This document shows positions 30,291-36,846 of a DNA stretch of 36,846 bases, piece by piece (position 1 is the stretch's first letter; each line of letters begins with the position of its first letter). Source of the stretch: Gammaproteobacteria bacterium (GTDB lineage: Bacteria > Pseudomonadota > Gammaproteobacteria > Pseudomonadales > Pseudomonadaceae). The notes beneath the pieces are model-generated. The model saw nothing but the letters and a program-made list of their open reading frames with translations, was not told the DNA's origin and did no database searches. The translations under genes and the position numbers were made by a program. Location of the stretch: positions 1 to 36,846 of the forward strand of contig JAAXZZ010000100.1 of the NCBI GenBank assembly GCA_012719655.1, read 5' to 3'.

Positions 30291-30335
30291 TTGACAACAC
30301 TAAAATAGATCCGTAACTTTCAAACAGTCGTTTGA
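30291..30335 (+). promoter_or_regulatory. Sigma-70 promoter with PsrA-type operator upstream of acyl-CoA dehydrogenase
   Basis: TTGACA (30291-30296) and TAACTT (30314-30319) are spaced by 17 bp. Immediately after lies the dyad TCAAAC-AGTC-GTTTGA (30320-30335). CAAAC-N4-GTTTG is the Pseudomonas PsrA consensus, a TetR-type repressor released by long-chain fatty acids. The operator would cover the transcription start. The arrangement predicts fatty-acid-inducible expression of the dehydrogenase. Confidence 0.7.
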
Positions 30336-30442
30336 TTACTCTTGCATATGCGCATCTAAGCTAATTGCGCTGCTAAAAACAGATCTGTGCTCATTGCAGG
30401 TTCACTCAATAATAAAGGCTCCACTGTTAGAGGTTTATAGCT

Positions 30443-32248
30443 ATGGCTGAATATAAAGCCCCCTTGCGTGATATCCGTTTTGTACGTGATGAATTGTTAG
30501 GCTACCCAGAACATTATGCAAACCTACCTGGCTGTGAAGATGCCACGCCAGATATGGTCAGTGCGATCTTGGAAGAAGGTGCAAAGTTCTGTGAAAACGT
30601 TATTGCTCCGCTAAACCGTGTTGGTGATACCGAAGGCTGCACCTGGACGCCTGAAGGTGTTAAAACCCCAACTGGATTTAAAGAAGCCTATCAACAATAT
30701 GTTGAAGGCGGCTGGCCAAGTCTTGCTCACGATATTGAGCACGGTGGTCAAGGTTTACCTGAATCGTTAGGTATTGCTATCAGTGAAATGGTTGGCCAAG
30801 CCAACTGGTCATGGGGCATGTACCCAGGCCTATCACATGGTGCAATGAACACTTTGCACGCACACGGTACTGCAGAGCAGCAAGCCACCTACTTGAGCAA
30901 ATTAGTTTCAGGTGAGTGGACTGGCACCATGTGCTTAACTGAACCTCATTGCGGTACTGACCTCGGTATGCTGCGCACTAAAGCAGAACCACAGGCCGAC
31001 GGCAGCTACGCAATTACCGGTACCAAGATCTTCATTTCTGCTGGTGAGCACGATCTAGCCGACAACATCGTGCACATTGTGTTGGCACGCCTACCTGATG
31101 CGCCACAAGGTACTAAAGGTATTTCATTATTTATCGTACCTAAATTCTTACCCAATGCTGAAGGTGGTATTGGTGAGCGTAATGGTGTTCATTGCGGTTC
31201 GATTGAACACAAGATGGGTATTCATGGTAACGCCACCTGCGTGATGAACTTTGATGGCGCCAAAGGTTTCTTAATTGGCCCAGAAAACAAAGGTCTGAAC
31301 TGCATGTTCACCTTTATGAACACTGCGCGTATCGGTACAGCATTACAAGGTTTAGCTCACTCAGAAGTGGCTTTCCAAGGTGGTATTGAATATGCACGTG
31401 ACCGTTTACAAATGCGTTCACTGACTGGCCCAAAAGCACCGGAAAAAGCTGCTGACCCAATCATTGTGCACCCAGATGTACGCCGCATGCTGTTAACTAT
31501 GAAAGCCTTCACTGAAGGTAACCGTGCAATGCTGTACTACGCAGCACAGCAAGTTGACGTAATGCAGCGCAGTAAAGATGAAGAAGAACGCAAAGCTGCC
31601 GATGGCATGCTCGCTTTCTTAACTCCAATTGCTAAAGCCTTTATGACTGAAGTCGGTTTTGAAGCGGCAAACCATGGTCTACAAATTTATGGCGGCCACG
31701 GTTACATCGCCGAGTGGGGCATGGAGCAGAACGTTCGTGACAGCCGTATTTCCTGCTTGTACGAAGGTACAACCGGTATTCAGGCACTGGACTTGCTAGG
31801 TCGTAAGGTTCTTATGACACAAGGCGAAGCACTGAAAGGCTTCACCAAAATTGTACACAAGTTCTGCAAATCCAACGAAGCTAACGACGCCATTCAAGAG
31901 TTCGTTAAGCCATTGGCTGAGCTGAACAAAGAGTGGGGCGACATCACTATGAAAGTAGGGATGGCGGCTATGAAAGATCGTGAAGAAGTGGGTGCAGCAT
32001 CGGTTGATTACCTAATGTACTCAGGCTATGCCTGCTTAGCTTACTTCTGGGCTGATATGGCGCGTGTTGCTGCTGAGAAATTGGCTGCAGGTACTGACGA
32101 AGAAGCCTTCTACACAGCTAAGCTGCAAACTGCACGCTTCTACTTTGCACGCATTTTGCCGCGTACCCGTACACACGTAGCGGCGATGCTGTCAGGTGCA
32201 AACAACTTGATGGATATGGCCGCAGAAGATTTTGCACTGAGCTACTAA
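30443..32248 (+). CDS. Acyl-CoA dehydrogenase with C-terminal extension (FadE-like, copy 1)
   Basis: A 601-residue flavoprotein that performs the first oxidation step of fatty-acid beta-oxidation. It has the central acyl-CoA dehydrogenase signature [21 protein letters not shown] and the flavin-region motif [13 protein letters not shown]. The conserved [36 protein letters not shown] and the catalytic-base region [12 protein letters not shown] are also present. The C-terminal about 150 residues are the extra domain of the 600-residue class (PA0506-PA0508 type). GAGG lies before the ATG. It is followed by a second copy; the two begin almost identically (MAxYKAPLRD) and are tandem paralogues. Confidence 0.93.
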   Translation: MAEYKAPLRDIRFVRDELLGYPEHYANLPGCEDATPDMVSAILEEGAKFCENVIAPLNRVGDTEGCTWTPEGVKTPTGFKEAYQQYVEGGWPSLAHDIEHGGQGLPESLGIAISEMVGQANWSWGMYPGLSHGAMNTLHAHGTAEQQATYLSKLVSGEWTGTMCLTEPHCGTDLGMLRTKAEPQADGSYAITGTKIFISAGEHDLADNIVHIVLARLPDAPQGTKGISLFIVPKFLPNAEGGIGERNGVHCGSIEHKMGIHGNATCVMNFDGAKGFLIGPENKGLNCMFTFMNTARIGTALQGLAHSEVAFQGGIEYARDRLQMRSLTGPKAPEKAADPIIVHPDVRRMLLTMKAFTEGNRAMLYYAAQQVDVMQRSKDEEERKAADGMLAFLTPIAKAFMTEVGFEAANHGLQIYGGHGYIAEWGMEQNVRDSRISCLYEGTTGIQALDLLGRKVLMTQGEALKGFTKIVHKFCKSNEANDAIQEFVKPLAELNKEWGDITMKVGMAAMKDREEVGAASVDYLMYSGYACLAYFWADMARVAAEKLAAGTDEEAFYTAKLQTARFYFARILPRTRTHVAAMLSGANNLMDMAAEDFALSY

Positions 32249-32270
32249 GCATTATCTTTTGATGCTGTAA

Positions 32271-32328
32271 AAAAACCCGCTGCGTGAAATGGCCTAGCTA
32301 CTAGACTTAATTCATTCAGCGGGTTTTT
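32271..32328 (+). terminator. Terminator after first acyl-CoA dehydrogenase
   Basis: Perfect 12-bp arms AAAAACCCGCTG (32271-32282) and CAGCGGGTTTTT (32317-32328) enclose 34 nt, which can fold further (TGAA with TTCA, TAGCTA palindrome). The stem ends in a T5 run. It lies 23 bp after the stop codon. Confidence 0.8.
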
Positions 32329-32337
32329 AATTGAACA

Positions 32338-32379
32338 AATAAAACCAATAAGTCATAAAAAGATCTTATTGGTTTTATT
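32338..32379 (+). other. Second perfect hairpin and candidate promoter upstream of acyl-CoA dehydrogenase copy 2
   Basis: A 15-bp perfect stem, AATAAAACCAATAAG (32338-32352) with its complement at 32365-32379, and a 12-nt loop, sits just after the terminator. Its right arm overlaps TTGGTT (32369-32374), a candidate -35 paired with TAAACT at 32391-32396 (16-bp spacing). It could be a second terminator, or an operator that hides the promoter of copy 2. Confidence 0.5.
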
Positions 32380-32482
32380 CGTTTGTAATGTAAACTCAAA
32401 AACCTAACCGTTGCTTACCAACACATTGGCTTTGCGTTGTGTAACTGCGCCGCTGAACAAGGTTAATCAAGAGGAATGCCTC

Positions 32483-34261
32483 ATGGCAGATTACAAAGCA
32501 CCCTTACGTGATATGAGTTTTGTGCTCAACGAAGTATTCGAAGCAGGCAAGCTTTGGGCACAACTACCAGCCTTAGCAGAAACCGTTGATGATGAAACAG
32601 CAGCCGCTATTTTAGAAGAAGCCGGTAAAGTTGCTGCCGGTTCAATTGCACCGACCAACCGCAGTGGCGACGAAGAAGGTTGCAGTTGGAATGAAGGCGT
32701 TGTAACTACGCCTGCAGGCTTTATCGAAGCCTACAAGACCTACGCCGAAGGCGGTTGGGTTGGTGTCGGTGGTGATCCACAATTTGGCGGCATGGGCATG
32801 CCCAAGATGATCACCGCGCAAATTGAGGAAATGATCAACTCAGCGAACCTGTCTTTTGGTTTGTACCCAATGCTTACTGCAGGTGCATGCTTATCTATTC
32901 ATGCGCATGCCAGCCAAGAGCTAAAAGAAAAATATCTACCCAATATGTACAACGGTACGTGGTCGGGTTCAATGTGCTTGCCCGAACCTCACGCCGGTAC
33001 GGACTTGGGGATGATCCGCACCAAAGCCGAACCACAAGCCGATGGCAGCTACAAAGTCACAGGTACGAAAATCTTTATTACCGGTGGCGAACATGATTTA
33101 ACCGAAAACATCATCCACTTGGTACTGGCAAAACTGCCTGATGCACCAGCCGGTGCCAAAGGTATTTCCCTGTTTTTAGTACCTAAAGTGATGGTTAATG
33201 ATGATGGTTCACTCGGTGAGCACAACAGCCTGTCATGCGGCTCAATTGAACACAAAATGGGCATCAAAGGTTCTGCCACTTGCGTAATGAACTTTGATAA
33301 CGCCACTGGTTACATCATTGATGCACCGAACAAAGGTTTGGCCGCCATGTTCACCATGATGAACTACGAGCGTCTCGGCGTAGGTATCCAGGGCTTATCT
33401 CTAGGTGAACGCTCTTACCAAAGTGCCATTGAGTACGCCAAAGACCGTATTCAAAGCCGTGCTCCAACCGGTCCAGTGGCGCAAGACAAACAAGCCGATC
33501 CAATCATTGTGCATCCTGATGTGCGCCGTATGCTGCTCACCATGAAAGCCCTCAATGAAGGTGGCCGTGCGTTTTCCAGCTACGTTGCCATGCAGTTGGA
33601 TATCGCTAAACACAGCGAAGAAGCAGAAGCCAGCAAGCGCGCCGAAGAATTAGTGGCCTTGCTCACACCAATTGCTAAAGCGTTCCTAACCGATATGGGT
33701 CTAGAATCAACCATTCATGGTCAGCAGATTTTTGGTGGCCACGGTTATATTCGCGAATGGGGCCAAGAGCAACTGATTCGTGACTGCCGCATCACGCAAA
33801 TTTACGAAGGCACCAACGGTATTCAATCGCTGGATTTAGCCGGTCGTAAAATTGTTGGTAATGGTGGCGCGTTCTACCAGCACTTCTCTAATGAAGTGAA
33901 AGCCTTTATCTCATCAACGGATAGCCAGTTGGCTGAGTTCATTACGCCACTTAAAGCGGCAATTGAAAACCTTGATGACTTAACCGCGTGGTTATTGGCT
34001 GAAGCAAAAAACAATCCAAATGAGATTGGCGCCGCATCGGTAGAATACCTGCAAGTGTTTGGTTACACCGCTTATGCCTACATGTGGGCATTAATGGCTC
34101 GTGCTGCGCAAGGCAAAGAGCAAGAAGATGACTTCTATGCCAGCAAAATGGGCACTGCACGCTTCTTCTTTGCGCGCTTATTACCACGCATTCAGTCTCT
34201 GAGCAGCTCGGTTAAAGCCGGTAGTGAATCCTTGTACTTGTTGGATGCAGCACAGTTCTAA
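32483..34261 (+). CDS. Acyl-CoA dehydrogenase with C-terminal extension (FadE-like, copy 2)
   Basis: A 592-residue flavoprotein of the same class as the preceding gene. Shared motifs include SMCLPEPHAGTDLGMIRTKA, GTKIFITGGEHDL, IEHKMGIKGSATCVMNF, IFGGHGYIREWGQEQ and YEGTNGIQSLDL. It differs in side positions that set substrate fit and in the C-terminal domain. The start is ATG 32483 (MADYKAPLRDM), with GAGGA upstream; the ATG at 32411 adds 24 residues without conservation. A terminator and a strong hairpin separate it from copy 1, so it likely has its own promoter. No PsrA dyad of the CAAAC-N4-GTTTG form is seen in its upstream region. Confidence 0.93.
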   Translation: MADYKAPLRDMSFVLNEVFEAGKLWAQLPALAETVDDETAAAILEEAGKVAAGSIAPTNRSGDEEGCSWNEGVVTTPAGFIEAYKTYAEGGWVGVGGDPQFGGMGMPKMITAQIEEMINSANLSFGLYPMLTAGACLSIHAHASQELKEKYLPNMYNGTWSGSMCLPEPHAGTDLGMIRTKAEPQADGSYKVTGTKIFITGGEHDLTENIIHLVLAKLPDAPAGAKGISLFLVPKVMVNDDGSLGEHNSLSCGSIEHKMGIKGSATCVMNFDNATGYIIDAPNKGLAAMFTMMNYERLGVGIQGLSLGERSYQSAIEYAKDRIQSRAPTGPVAQDKQADPIIVHPDVRRMLLTMKALNEGGRAFSSYVAMQLDIAKHSEEAEASKRAEELVALLTPIAKAFLTDMGLESTIHGQQIFGGHGYIREWGQEQLIRDCRITQIYEGTNGIQSLDLAGRKIVGNGGAFYQHFSNEVKAFISSTDSQLAEFITPLKAAIENLDDLTAWLLAEAKNNPNEIGAASVEYLQVFGYTAYAYMWALMARAAQGKEQEDDFYASKMGTARFFFARLLPRIQSLSSSVKAGSESLYLLDAAQF

Positions 34262-34297
34262 CGCGTCATACTCTAAGACTGTCGCCAAATTGCGCAA

Positions 34298-34315
34298 TGT
34301 AAGCAAATGCTTACA
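34298..34315. promoter_or_regulatory. GacA box upstream of Rsm-type sRNA
   Basis: TGTAAG-CAAATG-CTTACA is an exact TGTAAG-N6-CTTACA match, the binding element of the response regulator GacA. It is the centre of a perfect 32-bp palindrome with outer arms TGCGCAA/TTGCGCA (34291-34322). It lies about 55-75 bp before the predicted sRNA start, the spacing usual for rsmY-type genes. Confidence 0.88.
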
Positions 34316-34359
34316 TTGCGCAGAGCCTTTTGCTTGCTGTGTGATTGCCATCATCGCAT

Positions 34360-34365
34360 TACAAT
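34360..34365 (+). promoter_or_regulatory. -10 element of Rsm-type sRNA
   Basis: TACAAT lies at 34360-34365. The 17-bp-spaced -35 (34337-34342, CTGTGT) is poor, which fits an activator-dependent promoter. The predicted start is near 34371. Confidence 0.65.
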
Positions 34366-34370
34366 CTTCA

Positions 34371-34487
34371 GCAAGGATTTACGATGGATTGCATTATAAC
34401 CATAAAGGAAAAGTGGTTAAGGCCAAGCTGGCCATTACACGGATGTCAGGAAGCAGTCTGCAAACCCCGCTTACGCGGGGTTTTTAA
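34371..34487 (+). ncRNA. RsmX/RsmY/RsmZ-type small RNA (sequesters RsmA/CsrA)
   Basis: A predicted untranslated RNA of about 115 nt that binds RsmA/CsrA protein and frees target mRNAs. It has five GGA motifs: 34375, 34386, 34407, 34441 and 34449. Four of them are A-N-GGA, the RsmA-binding form. TAACCA/TGGTTA (34397-34402, 34414-34419) presents AAAGGAAA in a loop, GCAA/TTGC brackets the first two motifs, and GGCCA-AGC-TGGCC (34421-34433) is a further stem. It ends in a Rho-independent terminator (34462-34485). A GacA box lies upstream. I call it RsmY-like from the near spacing of the box, but which member it is cannot be settled. The overlapping open frames run through the terminator and are not genes. 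Confidence 0.88.
34462..34485 (+). terminator. Terminator of Rsm-type sRNA
   Basis: AAACCCCGC-TTAC-GCGGGGTTT (34462-34483) followed by TT gives a GC-rich stem with a T run on the + strand. It lies 20 bp before the msrA stop and could also end msrA transcription in the opposite direction. Confidence 0.9.
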
Positions 34488-34504
34488 TTTCAGCCTCATT
34501 AAAG

Positions 34505-35122
34505 TCAATACAGCACACCAGTGCCTCTTAGGCCACAATAGCCATTTGGGTTCTGCACTAAATACTGCTGATGCACACCTTCTGCGTAATAAAAAACCGG
34601 GGCTAAGCTGATCTCTGTTGTAATTTGCCCACGTCCTGCAGCATCTAAACGAGCCTGGTAGTGGCGACAACTTTCTTCTGCCTGTTCAAGTTGCTGGCGA
34701 TCCATACAATAAATTGCTGATCGGTACTGGCTGCCAATGTCATTGCCTTGGCGCATACCTTGGGTTGGATCATGGGCCTGCCAAAACACTTTTAACAGTT
34801 CAAGAAAGCTCACTTGTGCAGGATCAAACACCACCAACACCGCCTCGGCATGTCCCGTCAAACCACTGCATACATCGTGATAATTTGGATTTTTGCTTTG
34901 TCCACCGGCATAGCCAACGGCAGTAACCCAGACTCCAGTTTGCTGCCAGAAACGCCGCTCAGCTCCCCAAAAACAACCCAGCGCAAATAGCGCATAATGG
35001 CAATTCTCAGGGAAGGGTGGATAAATGCTGCGCTGTAATAGTCGATGCGAAGCGGCCACTGAAGTCACAGGCAAGCCTTCTGCAGCGACAAACTGTTGAT
35101 TATCTATCGTTGTATGATGCAT
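34505..35122 (-). CDS. msrA: Peptide-methionine (S)-S-oxide reductase MsrA
   Basis: A 205-residue repair enzyme that reduces methionine-S-sulfoxide in proteins after oxidative stress. The catalytic Cys50 is in [13 protein letters not shown]. The segments [32 protein letters not shown] and [12 protein letters not shown] (recycling Cys) are typical. GGAGGAG precedes the ATG. The N-terminal 40 residues include the PPFPEN motif shared with the longer MsrA forms. It converges on the sRNA terminator. Confidence 0.95.
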   Translation of the reverse strand: MHHTTIDNQQFVAAEGLPVTSVAASHRLLQRSIYPPFPENCHYALFALGCFWGAERRFWQQTGVWVTAVGYAGGQSKNPNYHDVCSGLTGHAEAVLVVFDPAQVSFLELLKVFWQAHDPTQGMRQGNDIGSQYRSAIYCMDRQQLEQAEESCRHYQARLDAAGRGQITTEISLAPVFYYAEGVHQQYLVQNPNGYCGLRGTGVLY

Positions 35123-35190
35123 CTGGAACTCCTCCGACCTATGCTTAAAAAATCGCTATGGGCTAAACTAACAGTTTATGCAATACCCGT

Positions 35191-35256
35191 GTGCAGTTGA
35201 TACCAATCAAGGCAACTGCACGGCCTATTTGTTGTACCGTGCCTTTTGTGCACAAA
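35191..35256. promoter_or_regulatory. Inverted repeats upstream of hemE
   Basis: Two dyads lie in the 173-bp msrA-hemE divergent gap. The first is GTGCAGTTG/CAACTGCAC (35191-35199 and 35213-35221, perfect 9-bp arms, 13-nt spacer). The second is the perfect 12-bp palindrome TTTGTGCACAAA (35245-35256), 40 bp before the hemE start. Either may be an operator or RNA hairpin; I recognise neither as a known site. Confidence 0.4.
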
Positions 35257-35295
35257 TTTGCGACAATAGCCTATTAATTTTTAATGGACGCTAAT

Positions 35296-36363
35296 ATGAC
35301 TGCTCTGAAAAATGATCGTTTTCTCCGCGCCCTGCTCAAACAGCCGGTTGATGTCACGCCAGTATGGATGATGCGTCAAGCGGGTCGTTACTTGCCTGAG
35401 TATAGAGCCAGCCGCGCCCGTGCCGGCGGTTTTATGGACTTATGCATGAACGCCGAGATCGCTTGCGAAGTTACTTTGCAGCCACTGGATCGCTATCCAT
35501 TAGATGCTGCGATTCTTTTTTCAGATATCTTAACCATCCCAGATGCCATGGGTTTAGGGTTATATTTTGAAACAGGTGAAGGCCCTCGCTTTAGAAAAGT
35601 TGTTGATACAGCTGAAGCGATTGAAGCTTTGCCTATTCCTGATCCTGAAAAAGATCTGGGTTATGTAATGAATGCGGTTCGCACTATTCGTAAAGAGCTC
35701 AATGGCCGTGTACCTTTAATTGGTTTCGCAGGCAGCCCTTGGACACTCGCTACTTACATGGTCGAAGGCGGATCATCAAAAGACTTCCGCAAAAGTAAAG
35801 CGTTGCTCTACGATGATCCAAAAGCGATGCACATGCTGCTGGATAAGCTCGCACAGTCGGTCACCAGCTACTTGAATGCACAAATTCTTGCTGGCTCACA
35901 AGCCGTACAAATTTTTGATAGCTGGGGCGGTAGCTTATCGTCAGCGGCTTATCAGGAGTTCTCACTGGCGTATATGCAGAAAATCGTCAACGGTCTAATC
36001 CGCGAGCATGAAGGCCGCCGCGTTCCAGCCATTCTATTCACTAAAGGTGGAGGTCTGTGGCTTGAGTCAATGGCGGCTACTGGCGTTGAAGCCCTGGGCT
36101 TAGATTGGACCTGTGATCTCGGTGTAGCACGTCAGCGTGTCGGAGACAAAGTTGCTCTACAAGGCAACATGGATCCTACGGTTCTGTATGCCAACCCAGC
36201 GGCTATTGAAAAAGAAGTCGGCCGTATCCTAGAAAGTTACGGTAATGGCTCCGGACATGTCTTTAATCTTGGCCATGGCATTACTCCAGAAGTGAAGCCA
36301 GAGAATGCTGGCGCATTTATCAATGCGGTGCATGATTTGTCGGCCAAGTATCACCAAGGTTAA
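35296..36363 (+). CDS. hemE: Uroporphyrinogen decarboxylase
   Basis: A 355-residue enzyme of haem synthesis that decarboxylates the four acetate side chains of uroporphyrinogen III to give coproporphyrinogen III. The N-terminal signature [16 protein letters not shown] contains the substrate-binding arginine residues. [20 protein letters not shown] follows with the catalytic Asp. [12 protein letters not shown] and [16 protein letters not shown] are also typical. I prefer ATG 35296 (MTALKND), the family's usual start, to the ATG at 35284. It is monocistronic, with a terminator 18 bp after its stop. Confidence 0.97.
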   Translation: MTALKNDRFLRALLKQPVDVTPVWMMRQAGRYLPEYRASRARAGGFMDLCMNAEIACEVTLQPLDRYPLDAAILFSDILTIPDAMGLGLYFETGEGPRFRKVVDTAEAIEALPIPDPEKDLGYVMNAVRTIRKELNGRVPLIGFAGSPWTLATYMVEGGSSKDFRKSKALLYDDPKAMHMLLDKLAQSVTSYLNAQILAGSQAVQIFDSWGGSLSSAAYQEFSLAYMQKIVNGLIREHEGRRVPAILFTKGGGLWLESMAATGVEALGLDWTCDLGVARQRVGDKVALQGNMDPTVLYANPAAIEKEVGRILESYGNGSGHVFNLGHGITPEVKPENAGAFINAVHDLSAKYHQG

Positions 36364-36380
36364 TCCTTCTAAGCTGTACA

Positions 36381-36413
36381 TAATTAAGGCCGCTTTTGCG
36401 GCCTTAATTATTT
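36381..36413. terminator. Bidirectional terminator between hemE and the edge gene
   Basis: Perfect 13-bp arms TAATTAAGGCCGC (36381-36393) and GCGGCCTTAATTA (36398-36410) with loop TTTT, flanked by T and A runs. It serves hemE on the + strand and the leftward edge gene on the - strand. Confidence 0.85.
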
Positions 36414-36417
36414 TCAA

Positions 36418-36846
36418 TCAGGGATAGCCTGTTTCACTCGGATCAATAATCACCTCGCGCACCCGCCATGTGCTGCTATATGCCGATTGATTAGAAAAAA
36501 CAATTTTACCTTGCCCCCTGTATAAATGGTAATTTCGAACTGTGTCTCTACCTCTAAAATTAAAAGGCACGAAAGCTTTCCCGGTAATATGATTCGCAGT
36601 AGATGTTGGTGGTCCAGCAAGATCATTAACTTCTTCTAGGCTCATTCCAGGATATATGTGTTCAATGGGTAAATATTGCTTTTGTGACTGCACAGGGTCT
36701 TGAGACATTGCTCTTTCTACTTGTGCGGGACGATAATTACGCAAAGTCGCCAATGAAACCTGTCCAACTTTGTATTGTTGAACATTTGATTTTTTTAAAG
36801 ATTTTAAAGATTTTTTTGTATGCTTAGCAATTTTAGAATGCTTAGC
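36418..36846 (-). CDS. Partial gene, lysine-rich N-terminal part, BamE/SmpA-like fold suspected (start beyond edge)
   Basis: A frame open from the window edge to a stop at 36418 (143 codons visible); the start is not in the window. The visible N-terminal part is basic, with AKHSKIAKHTKKSLKSLKKS, which looks like a disordered or nucleic-acid/envelope-binding linker. The C-terminal half has PIEHIYPGMSLEEVNDLAGP, RNYHLYRGQGKIVFSN and REVIIDPSETGYP, a pattern like the small SmpA/OmlA (BamE-type) envelope domains. An internal TTG (36753) also opens a 111-residue frame, but the frame clearly continues upstream. Function not known. Confidence 0.6.
   Translation of the reverse strand, partial: AKHSKIAKHTKKSLKSLKKSNVQQYKVGQVSLATLRNYRPAQVERAMSQDPVQSQKQYLPIEHIYPGMSLEEVNDLAGPPTSTANHITGKAFVPFNFRGRDTVRNYHLYRGQGKIVFSNQSAYSSTWRVREVIIDPSETGYP

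Noticed and set aside
34291-34322. 32-bp palindrome as a terminator for acyl-CoA dehydrogenase copy 2
   Set aside because: No direct T run follows, and its centre is an exact GacA element in front of a GGA-rich RNA. A secondary terminator role is not excluded.
34224-34670. Open frames of 74-88 residues crossing the sRNA region on both strands
   Set aside because: They read through the terminator and into msrA; the RNA marks explain the stretch better.

Overview
The window is a chromosomal segment from a gammaproteobacterium of the Pseudomonadaceae. Gene content and order match Pseudomonas (trpI divergent from trpBA, trxA-rho-ubiD, a dsbD-dsbE-dsbG operon divergent from a two-component pair, FadE-type acyl-CoA dehydrogenases, dnaA-dnaN-recF-gyrB). 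The base composition looks clearly less GC-rich than in typical Pseudomonas, which suits a lower-GC relative such as the Thiopseudomonas/Halopseudomonas side of the family. I cannot name the species. No prophage, insertion sequence, CRISPR array, tRNA or rRNA is visible. Most of the window is core genome.

Left part (1-7.3 kb): an alpha/beta hydrolase, the Na+/H+ antiporter NhaD, two small Cys-rich proteins (a YbiI-like DksA/TraR zinc finger and a 56-aa oxidoreductase-like protein), and a SnoaL-like/FadD-like acyl-CoA synthetase pair. That pair is divergent from a TetR regulator, with a long inverted repeat between them. An O6-alkylguanine-DNA alkyltransferase follows. The only gene-free stretch over 300 bp (6811-7319) holds a duplicated REP-containing unit and a 99-bp element with two GGA-loop hairpins.

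Replication-origin part (7.3-20.3 kb): a 2Fe-2S flavin reductase, ubiD, rho and trxA run leftward; ppx runs rightward; then dnaA, dnaN, recF and gyrB run rightward. Two perfect parS palindromes lie inside recF, so this is the origin domain. However, dnaA is not next to rpmH-rnpA. A small DUF3301 gene and ppx occupy that side, and the 163-bp gap holds only one perfect DnaA box. Rho carries a striking Thr-to-Pro change in its Walker A motif.

Right part (20.5-36.8 kb): PBP7-type endopeptidase, the DsbRS-like two-component system with dsbDEG, trpBA/trpI, a small conserved protein, two paralogous ~600-aa acyl-CoA dehydrogenases (the first with a PsrA-type operator on its promoter), a GacA-controlled RsmX/Y/Z-type small RNA, msrA, hemE, and a lysine-rich gene cut by the window edge.

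The most notable observation is the sRNA at about 34371-34487. It has an exact GacA box (TGTAAG-N6-CTTACA) about 55-75 bp upstream, five GGA motifs, and a Rho-independent terminator. It is very likely a Gac/Rsm regulatory RNA that protein-only annotation would miss.
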